A DNA stretch of 25,000 bases, taken from positions 1-25,000 of the forward strand of contig JAEYSS010000166.1 of the NCBI GenBank assembly GCA_023434425.1, given 5' to 3'. The stretch is from Pseudomonadota bacterium. Lineage in GTDB: Bacteria; Pseudomonadota; Alphaproteobacteria; Ferrovibrionales; Ferrovibrionaceae. The position numbers and the translations under genes are program-made. This document shows, in pieces, positions 7,326 through 12,681 of the stretch. Within the stretch, counting starts at the first letter, position 1. Each line of letters starts with the position of its first letter. A model generated the notes under the pieces. That model did no database searches. It saw only the letters and a program-made list of their open reading frames with translations, and was not told the DNA's origin.

Positions 7326-8476
7326 AAAGCATTGTCGTCGGCGGCGGCATCATGGGCTTGAGCGCGGCGCGCGCGCTGAAAAAAGCCGGCCATGATGTCG
7401 TGCTGATCGAACAGGGCGCGCTGCCCAATCCGCTTGGCTCTTCGGTCGATCAGCATCGCCTGATCCGCTACCCCTATGGCGCGCAGCGCGGTTATACGCG
7501 CATGGTGCGCCATGCCTATCATGCCTGGAAGCGTCTCTGGCACGACCTGAAGATGACGCTCTACGCCGAGACCGGCACGCTGGTGCTGAGCGGTGCGGGC
7601 GATGCCTGGGCCAGGCAGTGCGCCGAAACACTCACGGCCGAGGATGTCGAGCAGCTCGCCTTCGATGCCGCCAGCGTCACCGGCCGCTGGCCCATGCTGA
7701 ACGGCGAGGGGATCGAGGACGCCTTCTTCTGTCCTTCCGGCGGCGTGCTGTTTGCCGAAGCGATTGTGGCGGCGCTGAGTTCTTACCTGCGCGATCGCGG
7801 CGTCACCCTGCTGACGAATACGTCTGTCGTCGCGGTGGATGCCGAAAAGGGGACGGTCACGCTCAGCGACAAGACCGTGCTGCAGGCCGATCATGTGCTG
7901 GTGACGGCAGGGCCCTGGACGGCGAGACTCCTGCCTGAGCTGGAGCAAGTCGCGCGGCCGTCGCGCCAGGTGGTGGTCTATCTGCAGCCGCCTGGCGATC
8001 TTGCTGCGGCCTGGTACCAGGCGCCGATGATTCTGGAAATTGGCCAGAGCAAGGGCTTCTATCTGGTGCCGCCGCGCATCACCCGCGACGGCATGCGCAC
8101 CGGCCTGAAGATCAGCGACCATACATTCGGCACGACTGCCGATCCCGATGGCAACCGCGCGGCGACGCCGGACGAGATCGAGGCGATCCTCGCCAAGGCG
8201 CGGCATCGCATCACTGATCTGGCGCAGTATCGCGTGGCGCAGAGCAGGGTCTGTTTCTACGACGTGGAAGCGGAAGAGAAATTCCAGTTCCGCCAGCTCG
8301 GGCCGCGCGGCTTCGCCTTCTGCGGCACCTCGGGGCATGGCTTCAAGTTCGGGGCGCTGATCGGCGAACTGCTCGCCGATGCGCTGACCGGCAAGGCGCC
8401 TTACGAGGAAACCGCGCGCTGGCTCGCCGGAGAAATCATCGACGTCCCGGCGGCCGCATCCGACAGCAGCGGATAG
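7322..8476 (+). CDS. FAD-dependent oxidase of the monomeric sarcosine / pipecolate oxidase family
   Basis: The 384-residue flavoprotein oxidises a secondary amine or amino acid with O2. The N-terminal dinucleotide motif is VVGGGIMGLSAARAL (Gly at 7-9 and 12). The key residues of Bacillus monomeric sarcosine oxidase can be placed by eye. R46 and R49 lie in HRLIRYPYG, and K263 and H267 lie in GLKISDHTFG (the lysine that activates oxygen and an active-site histidine). C311 and Y313 lie in RVCFYD (the covalent FAD cysteine), and K342 lies in SGHGFKF. With all of these present, an active oxidase with covalent flavin is expected. The substrate is not fixed: sarcosine, L-pipecolate or another N-alkyl amino acid are options. 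It overlaps the upstream reductase gene by 4 bp. Its last 25 codons overlap the convergent dipeptidase gene (8401-8476). Confidence 0.88.
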   Translation: MKSIVVGGGIMGLSAARALKKAGHDVVLIEQGALPNPLGSSVDQHRLIRYPYGAQRGYTRMVRHAYHAWKRLWHDLKMTLYAETGTLVLSGAGDAWARQCAETLTAEDVEQLAFDAASVTGRWPMLNGEGIEDAFFCPSGGVLFAEAIVAALSSYLRDRGVTLLTNTSVVAVDAEKGTVTLSDKTVLQADHVLVTAGPWTARLLPELEQVARPSRQVVVYLQPPGDLAAAWYQAPMILEIGQSKGFYLVPPRITRDGMRTGLKISDHTFGTTADPDGNRAATPDEIEAILAKARHRITDLAQYRVAQSRVCFYDVEAEEKFQFRQLGPRGFAFCGTSGHGFKFGALIGELLADALTGKAPYEETARWLAGEIIDVPAAASDSSG

Positions 8477-8982
8477 CGGCGCGGCTGAAACAGCTGGTAG
8501 TGCCACCATTCGTTGCGATAGAAGTCCCAGCCCGCCGCCGTCATCAGGCCGAGCAGCACCGCCCGGTTGGCCTGCTGCGCCGGCGTGATGTCGAGACAGC
8601 CATGGAAGGCGAGCGGCGTGAAGGCATCGAAGCCGGTGCCCATATCGAGCTCCTCGCCATCCGCATCCACCAGCGTCACATCCACCGCCGCGCCGCGCGA
8701 ATGCGGCGAGCCCTTGCGGGGATCGGCGAGGAAATCCGGATCAGGCGTGTGGTTCCACAGGGCCCAGGCCGCTTCGGTGGGCCGGAACGCGTCGAAGACT
8801 TTCAGCCGCAGATCCAGCTGACCGGCGAGGAGGATGGCCTTGCGCAGCAGGCCGGCGGCTTCGGTATTGAGAAAGCAGGCGGGCCGGCTGTATATGGGCG
8901 CACCCGTCAGGTTGTCGGCCGTGGCATAGCGCAGGTCGAGCAGCACCGGGAAATCGGGCGGCCTGATTTCAACGAGCGGCAT
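8401..8982 (-). CDS. ddpX: D-alanyl-D-alanine dipeptidase, VanX/DdpX type
   Basis: VanX-type enzymes are zinc metallopeptidases (M15D) that split D-Ala-D-Ala. From ATG 8982 the product has 193 residues. The zinc ligands are visible as SPHSRGAAVD (H94, D101) and EWWH (catalytic E158, ligand H161); R67 in DAFRP matches the transition-state arginine of VanX. I chose 8982 because GGAG stands 8 nt upstream; the frame is open to 9021, but that start lacks support. No signal peptide is seen, so the enzyme is cytoplasmic, as in E. coli DdpX. There is no vanH, vanA or ddp transporter gene nearby, so nutrient recovery or wall recycling is more likely than glycopeptide resistance. The last 25 codons run antiparallel to the end of the oxidase gene. 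Confidence 0.9.
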   Translation of the reverse strand: MPLVEIRPPDFPVLLDLRYATADNLTGAPIYSRPACFLNTEAAGLLRKAILLAGQLDLRLKVFDAFRPTEAAWALWNHTPDPDFLADPRKGSPHSRGAAVDVTLVDADGEELDMGTGFDAFTPLAFHGCLDITPAQQANRAVLLGLMTAAGWDFYRNEWWHYQLFQPRRYPLLSDAAAGTSMISPASQRAVSS

Positions 8983-9035
8983 GCAGCGGACTCCGAGATG
9001 ACAGCTCTGTTCTCCTATCACCGGAGCGATGCGCC

Positions 9036-10160
9036 GTGAAGCTGCTCGGCCTCGATACCGCGCTCAATGCCTGCTCCGTCGCCATCGTCGACGGCGGCGA
9101 GGTATTGGCCAGCGTGACGTCGGCCGGCGGCAGGGGCAATGCCGAGCGGCTGCTGCCGCTGCTGGAACAGGCGCGGCGGGAGGCCGATCTCGACCTCGCC
9201 CAGCTGGATGGTATCGCGGTCACCATCGGGCCCGGATCTTTCACCGGCATCCGCACCGCGCTTGCCACGGCGCGTGCGCTGGGGCTCGCCCTGAAGATTC
9301 CGGTCTGGGGCATCACCACCACGGAAACGCTCGCTGCCGCGGCCGCGCAGCCGGGCATCAGCACCGTTGCGGTGATCGATGCCAAACGCGATGAAGTCTA
9401 TATCCAGTGTTTTGGCGCCGATGGCGCTGCATGTACCGAAGCGCAGCTGCTCAACATCGCCGATGCCGCAGCAATCCTGCCCGCAGGTCCGGTCCTGCTG
9501 GTCGGCAGCGGCAGCGACCTGCTGAAAGCCGCCGCGCAACGCGACGATCTTCTGCTGTCACCGGTTTCGCCTGATCCCGATCCGGTACTGGTGGCGCGGC
9601 TCGCCGCGGGACGACCGCGCCCCGCCGTATCGCCATCGCCGCTCTATATCCGTCCACCGGATGCCAAGCTGCCTTCGGCTGTCATGACCGCGACGGCCGC
9701 GAAACCGACGGTGAATATCCAGACCTGCGGTATGGCAAGCGCAGCGGTGCTCGCCGCGCTGCATGGCGATGCCTTTGCCGGCCAGTCGGATGAGCTCTGG
9801 ACCGAAAAGAGTCTGCGCGAGTTGCTGGCGATGCCGGGTGCGCTGGCGCTGCTCGCCCTTCAGGGCGGCGATCCTGTCGGTTTCCTCCTGCTGCGCCAGG
9901 CCGCCGACGAAGCCGAGATCATCACGCTCGCCGTGCAGCCGCGCGCGCGTCGGGCAGGCATCGCGCGTCGCCTGCTCACCGTCGGCCTCGACAAGATGAC
10001 CGGCCGTGGTGCGCTGCACTGCTTTCTCGAAGTGGCCGAGACCAATGACGCGGCGCGCGCGCTCTATGGCTCTGCCGGATTTGTCGAGGTGGGACGCCGG
10101 CCCGCCTATTACCGCAATGCAGCGGGTGGCCGCAGCGATGCCATTCTGATGCGCAAGTGA
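9036..10160 (+). CDS. tsaB-rimI: TsaB-RimI fusion: t6A37 complex subunit joined to ribosomal protein S18 N-acetyltransferase
   Basis: One uninterrupted frame of 374 codons encodes two proteins that are usually separate neighbours. Residues 1 to about 208 are TsaB: GLDTALNACSVAIV at the start, IGPGSFTGIRTALA at 64-77, and the typical end PLYIRPPDAKLP. TsaB pairs with TsaD and TsaE to make the t6A modification of tRNA. Residues from about 224 to the end are a GNAT acetyltransferase of RimI type: EIITLAVQPRARRAGIARRLL (acetyl-CoA loop) and FLEVAETNDAARALYGSAGFVEVGRRPAYY, in one line of conserved blocks. The linker (about 209-226) contains ATG 9684, which could be an old or still used rimI start, but no ribosome binding site precedes it. 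The GTG start at 9036 has GGAG 9 nt upstream. Confidence 0.93.
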   Translation: MKLLGLDTALNACSVAIVDGGEVLASVTSAGGRGNAERLLPLLEQARREADLDLAQLDGIAVTIGPGSFTGIRTALATARALGLALKIPVWGITTTETLAAAAAQPGISTVAVIDAKRDEVYIQCFGADGAACTEAQLLNIADAAAILPAGPVLLVGSGSDLLKAAAQRDDLLLSPVSPDPDPVLVARLAAGRPRPAVSPSPLYIRPPDAKLPSAVMTATAAKPTVNIQTCGMASAAVLAALHGDAFAGQSDELWTEKSLRELLAMPGALALLALQGGDPVGFLLLRQAADEAEIITLAVQPRARRAGIARRLLTVGLDKMTGRGALHCFLEVAETNDAARALYGSAGFVEVGRRPAYYRNAAGGRSDAILMRK

Positions 10161-10240
10161 ATTGGCTGATGCGCAAGTGAACGGGCCGATGCGCAGGTGA
10201 ATTGGCTGATGCGGAAGTAAAACGGCGCAGGCGCAGGTTG
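10141..10240 (+). repeat. 20-bp tandem repeat, five copies, starting in the tsaB-rimI stop region
   Basis: Reading in blocks of 20 from 10141 gives five aligned units. The core TGATGCGCAAGTGA is exact in the first two units (ends at 10160 and 10180). It becomes CGATGCGCAGGTGA, TGATGCGGAAGTAA and a decayed GCAGGCGCAGGTTG in the next three. The six bases before the core alternate (attggc, acgggc, attggc, aacggc), so the array looks like a 40-bp dimer repeated. The first unit contains the last codons and the TGA of tsaB-rimI, which suggests that the array grew by duplication of the gene end. The array ends about 45 bp before the candidate mucR -35 box. Each intact unit contains ATG-CGC-AAG-TGA, a three-codon start-to-stop frame, probably by descent rather than for function. 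Confidence 0.9.
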
Positions 10241-10282
10241 CAGGCCGGTCGTGCCGGCACGTGAAAATACAGTACGGCTTCG

Positions 10283-10311
10283 CTGGCTTTGCCGACTGCG
10301 CTCCTTATAAT
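10283..10311 (+). promoter_or_regulatory. Candidate sigma-70-type promoter of the mucR-like gene
   Basis: A perfect TATAAT stands at 10306-10311, 17 bp after CTGGCT (10283-10288), which matches TTGACA at three positions. Transcription from here would start near 10318 and give a leader of about 40 nt before the ATG at 10357. This supports the short form of the regulator rather than an upstream GTG start at 10261. A 10-bp palindrome, GTGCCGGCAC at 10251-10260, lies just upstream and could be an operator. Confidence 0.5.
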
Positions 10312-10356
10312 CGCGCGCTCCCAGGCGTTTTACGTGATGAAGTCAGGAGCGTGACG

Positions 10357-10800
10357 ATGGCCCATTCCGCCGACCGGCCCGCCGACCGATCCGAATTGCT
10401 GGCGCTGACGGCCGAGATCGTCGCCGCGCATGTCTCCAACAACAAACTCGATGCCGGCGAACTGCCGGCCCTGATCCGCCAGATCTATGTGACGCTGGCA
10501 GGTATCGGCGCAGGCGCCGCGCAGGGTGCGGATGGCGCAGCGCGCGGCGGCGAGCGTCCGGCGCCCGCCGTGCCGGTCAGGAAATCGGTGACGCCGGATT
10601 TCATCATCTGCCTTGAGGACGGCAAAAAACTGAAGATGCTCAAGCGGCATCTGATGAGCCGCTACAAGCTGACCCCGGACCAGTATCGCGAGCGCTGGGG
10701 TCTGCCGCCCGACTACCCGATGGTGGCGCCCAATTACGCGATCCGTCGTCAGGTGCTGGCCAGGAAGATCGGCCTGGGCAAGGACCGGCGCGGCAGATAA
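10357..10800 (+). CDS. Ros/MucR family transcriptional regulator
   Basis: MucR/Ros proteins are pleiotropic DNA-binding regulators of Alphaproteobacteria (exopolysaccharide, motility, cell cycle) that act as H-NS-like silencers. From ATG 10357 (AGGAG 7 nt upstream) the product has 147 residues. The N-terminal oligomerisation region is about 11-50 (LTAEIVAAHVSNNKL...LIRQIYVTLAGI). A low-complexity linker follows. The Ros DNA-binding domain is about 78-140, with CLEDGKKLKMLKRHL and the family signature TPDQYRERWGLPPDYPMVAPNYA. Of the four zinc ligands of Ros (C79, C82, H92, H97), the aligned residues here are C85, D88, H98 and Y103, so two are replaced. Zinc-free members of this family are known. 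The gene sits between tsaB-rimI and fur, a common alphaproteobacterial order. Confidence 0.92.
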   Translation: MAHSADRPADRSELLALTAEIVAAHVSNNKLDAGELPALIRQIYVTLAGIGAGAAQGADGAARGGERPAPAVPVRKSVTPDFIICLEDGKKLKMLKRHLMSRYKLTPDQYRERWGLPPDYPMVAPNYAIRRQVLARKIGLGKDRRGR

Positions 10801-10825
10801 CGCCGTTTCTGGCGCTAAACCCTTG

Positions 10826-10875
10826 TTGCAGCAGGCCGCCTGCAAGTTCCATCGGGCGGCGGGCCATGCTATAAA
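10826..10875 (+). promoter_or_regulatory. Dyad and candidate -10 element upstream of fur
   Basis: The arms TTGCAG (10826-10831) and CTGCAA (10840-10845) form a perfect dyad, with a second nested dyad GCAGG/CCTGC. TATAAA at 10870-10875 could be the -10 element of the fur promoter, with a poor -35 (TTCCAT, 10847-10852, 17-bp spacing). The dyad would lie at or just before the -35 region, a usual operator place. It has no T-run, so a terminator for mucR is less likely. Confidence 0.35.
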
Positions 10876-10929
10876 CACCCCGTCGGTCTGACAGGGATTT
10901 TCGGTCAATCAGAAGAAGGCGTTCGGCGC

Positions 10930-11364
10930 ATGGGCAGCCGCCTCGAACAACTCTGCGAACAGCTAGGCATGCGGATGACGGACCAGCGGCGCGTGATCGC
11001 CCGGGTTCTGAGCGCCAGCAGCGATCACCCCGATGTGGAGGAACTGCACCGCCGCTCGGTGGCGGTCGATCCCCGCATCTCGATCGCCACCGTCTATCGC
11101 ACGGTGCGCATGTTCGAGGAGAACGGCATTCTCAGCCGCCTCGATCTCGGCGACGGTCGCGCCCGCTACGAGGAAATGCCGGAATCGCACCACGATCATC
11201 TGATCGATACCCGCAGCGGCAAGATCATCGAATTCAACGACCCCGAACTGGAAGCGCTGCAGGACCGCATCGCCGCGCGCCTGGGTTACAAGCTGGTCGA
11301 TCACCGGCTCGAACTGTTCGGCGTTCCGCTCGACGACAAGGACGGCAAGAAGGGCAAGGCCTGA
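10930..11364 (+). CDS. fur: Fur-family metal-responsive repressor (alphaproteobacterial Fur/Mur type)
   Basis: The 144-residue protein has the Fur winged-helix domain (about 5-82: MRMTDQRRVIARVL, ISIATVYRTVRMFEENGILSRLDLGDGRARYE). The metal-sensing dimerisation domain follows, with HHDH at 87-90, E101 and a VDHRLELFGVPL end. Where E. coli Fur has HHDHLICLDCG, this protein has HHDHLIDTRSG, and its only cysteine is C9. The structural Cys4 zinc site is therefore absent, as in the Fur/Mur proteins of Rhizobiales and relatives. That group can respond to manganese or to iron, so the metal is open; Irr is less likely because its haem motif is missing. The ATG at 10930 is preceded by AGAAGGCG. It lies in line with mucR and plsC. 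Confidence 0.9.
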   Translation: MGSRLEQLCEQLGMRMTDQRRVIARVLSASSDHPDVEELHRRSVAVDPRISIATVYRTVRMFEENGILSRLDLGDGRARYEEMPESHHDHLIDTRSGKIIEFNDPELEALQDRIAARLGYKLVDHRLELFGVPLDDKDGKKGKA

Positions 11365-11423
11365 CGCCTTGTCCCTGTAATGCCGGACCATGACGTCTTC
11401 TCTGATATGACGGACCGAATATA

Positions 11424-12266
11424 ATGGCGGCTCGCGCCGTGTTCACACTCGGCATCTTCCTGATCTGGACGATGCTGCTCATCCCCGTGCAGATGCTGCT
11501 GATCCGGCTGAGATCGCCGCTGCGGCGCAGCCTGCCGTATTTCTATCACCGCACGGTGGCCTGGCTGCTGCGCGTGGAGATCCGCAAGGTGGGCGAGCCT
11601 TCGGCCGCGGCGCCGACGCTGTTCGTCAGCAACCATATCTCCTGGCTCGATATCGTGGTGCTGTCGGCCGCGATGCCCAATGTCAGCTTCATCGCCAAGC
11701 AGGAAGTGGCCACCTGGCCCTTCTTCGGCACGCTGGCGCGGCTGCAGCGCACCGTGTTCGTCGAACGCGAGAAGCGCCACCGCACCGCCGAGCATCGCGA
11801 CGAGATGATCGAGCGTCTGGCCAGCGGCGACAGCCTGATCCTGTTCCCGGAAGGCACTTCGTCGGACGGGTTGCGCATCCACAATTTCAAATCGGCGTTC
11901 TTCGCCGCCGCCGAGCGCCCCATCGGCAACAAGCAGCTGACGGTGCAGCCGGTCTCGCTGGGCTATGCCAGGCTGAATTACATGCCGGTCGGCCGGCGCT
12001 GGATGCCGCTCTTCGCCTGGGTCGGCGACGAGGATCTGGTGCCGCATCTGTGGCGCTTCCTCAAGGTCGGCCCCTGTGAGGCGGTGGTGGAATTCCATCA
12101 GCCGGCCACGATCGACCAGTTCAATTCGCGCAAGGGCCTGGCGGCCTGGTGCCACCAGAGGGTTCTCGAAGGCCTGAGCGACATCAATGCCGGCCGCGAT
12201 CCCGGCCGCCGCACCCCGCCGCAGAAGCCGGCCCTGCCCGCCGAGTTTCTGGCAGATCGCGAATAG
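11424..12266 (+). CDS. plsC: 1-acyl-sn-glycerol-3-phosphate acyltransferase (PlsC family)
   Basis: The enzyme transfers an acyl chain to lysophosphatidate, giving phosphatidate for membrane lipids, at the inner face of the membrane. The 280 residues begin with a membrane-associated helix (about 5-29). The acyltransferase motifs follow: NHISWLD at 70-76 (H71-x4-D76), a later VFVEREKR block, and FPEGTSSDG at 141-149 for glycerol-phosphate binding. A basic Pro-rich tail closes the protein. The place between fur and miaB is common in Alphaproteobacteria. A related lyso-ornithine-lipid acyltransferase (OlsA) is an alternative within the same family, but no olsB is nearby. The ribosome binding site before the ATG at 11424 is weak. 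Confidence 0.9.
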   Translation: MAARAVFTLGIFLIWTMLLIPVQMLLIRLRSPLRRSLPYFYHRTVAWLLRVEIRKVGEPSAAAPTLFVSNHISWLDIVVLSAAMPNVSFIAKQEVATWPFFGTLARLQRTVFVEREKRHRTAEHRDEMIERLASGDSLILFPEGTSSDGLRIHNFKSAFFAAAERPIGNKQLTVQPVSLGYARLNYMPVGRRWMPLFAWVGDEDLVPHLWRFLKVGPCEAVVEFHQPATIDQFNSRKGLAAWCHQRVLEGLSDINAGRDPGRRTPPQKPALPAEFLADRE

Positions 12267-12336
12267 GGCGCGGCGGCGGTGCAATCTTGACCGCCAGCTC
12301 CGGATGCGGTAGTATTTTTGTCGTAAGATACTGTTT

Positions 12337-12342
12337 TATAAT
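12337..12342 (+). promoter_or_regulatory. Perfect TATAAT; possible -10 element for a long miaB leader
   Basis: TATAAT lies in the AT-rich patch directly before the repeat array. No good -35 element stands 16-18 bp upstream (TTTTTG at 12315-12320 is the best, 16 bp). If used, the transcript would carry the whole repeat array in a leader of about 330 nt before miaB. The match may equally be chance in AT-rich DNA. Confidence 0.3.
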
Positions 12343-12365
12343 ATGTTTTCAGAAAATACGGCGAT

Positions 12366-12480
12366 ATAAGCCAGGATAAGCACGCGATAAGCCGAAATAA
12401 GGCTGCTATAAGCACAAATAAGCTCGCAATAAGCCGGTATAAGCCGGTTACAGGCCCGGACAAACTTGCCATAAGCCGCC
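12366..12480 (+). repeat. 21-bp tandem repeat with helically phased ATAAG motifs
   Basis: ATAAG starts at 12366, 12376, 12387, 12397, 12408, 12418, 12429, 12439 and 12471. The steps are 10, 11, 10, 11, 10, 11, 10 and then 32 (three turns). Blocks of 21 bp therefore align: each is a 10-bp half-unit (as ATAAGCCGGT) followed by an 11-bp half-unit (as ATAAGCACGCG). There are four clear copies, a decayed fifth (12450-12470, ACAGG/ACAAA in place of ATAAG) and a final half copy at 12471. The bases between motifs vary much more than ATAAG(C), which suggests that the motif, or the phase, is kept. On the minus strand the 21-bp period reads as a seven-residue hydrophobic repeat in one open frame, which I take as a by-product. 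Confidence 0.9.
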
Positions 12481-12681
12481 AGCCCATCTTTCGGGCAGTC
12501 CTTTAACTGATTGATTTTACTGTGAAGAATCTGTGACGCCGCGATCCGGCCGGCGCGGTTGTGCTTTCCTTGCGGCGATTCGGGTGATACCCTTGGATTC
12601 GGTCGTCATTCGTTAACAAGGAGCGTCTGGGGCGCCGCCCGTTCTACTCCGCTACGGCAGCCGCCCCGCTGAAACCCGGAC

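Larger units (their letters stand above)
12267..12681 (+). other. 415-bp intergenic region plsC-miaB with AT-rich patch and repeat array
   Basis: This is the longest gene-free stretch in the window. In order it holds a small hairpin (GGCGGT 12275-12280 with ACCGCC 12290-12295, no T-run directly after). An AT-rich patch follows at about 12311-12360, unlike the GC-rich surroundings, with a perfect TATAAT at 12337-12342. Next come the 21-bp repeat array (12366-12480), then a fairly plain stretch, an AAGGAG at 12618-12623 and a GC-rich hairpin just before miaB. I find no credible protein-coding gene, tRNA or known small RNA here. Confidence 0.8.

Noticed and set aside
8401..8982. Glycopeptide resistance gene (vanX)
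   Set aside because: There is no vanH, vanA, vanR or vanS gene nearby, and Gram-negative DdpX-type enzymes serve D-Ala-D-Ala use.
10261..10356. Longer N-terminus of the mucR-like protein from GTG 10261
   Set aside because: The ATG at 10357 has AGGAG at the right distance, and a promoter-like TATAAT lies inside the proposed extension.
12275..12295. Intrinsic terminator after plsC
   Set aside because: The 6-bp stem GGCGGT/ACCGCC is not directly followed by a T-run.
12310..12480. Chromosomal or plasmid replication origin
   Set aside because: Direct repeats next to an AT-rich patch suggest it, but no rep, dnaA, parA or hemE gene is near and no TTATNCACA-type box was seen; kept only as a remark in the repeat finding.
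12366..12480. CRISPR array
   Set aside because: The period is 21 bp with no conserved 23-47 bp repeat and no unique spacers, and there are no cas genes.
12098..12487. Minus-strand open frame with hydrophobic seven-residue repeats (LYRLIAS, LFVLIAA, LFRLIAC)
   Set aside because: The heptads follow automatically from the 21-bp DNA repeat. The rest of the frame is antisense to plsC and has shadow-like composition, and no ribosome binding site is evident.
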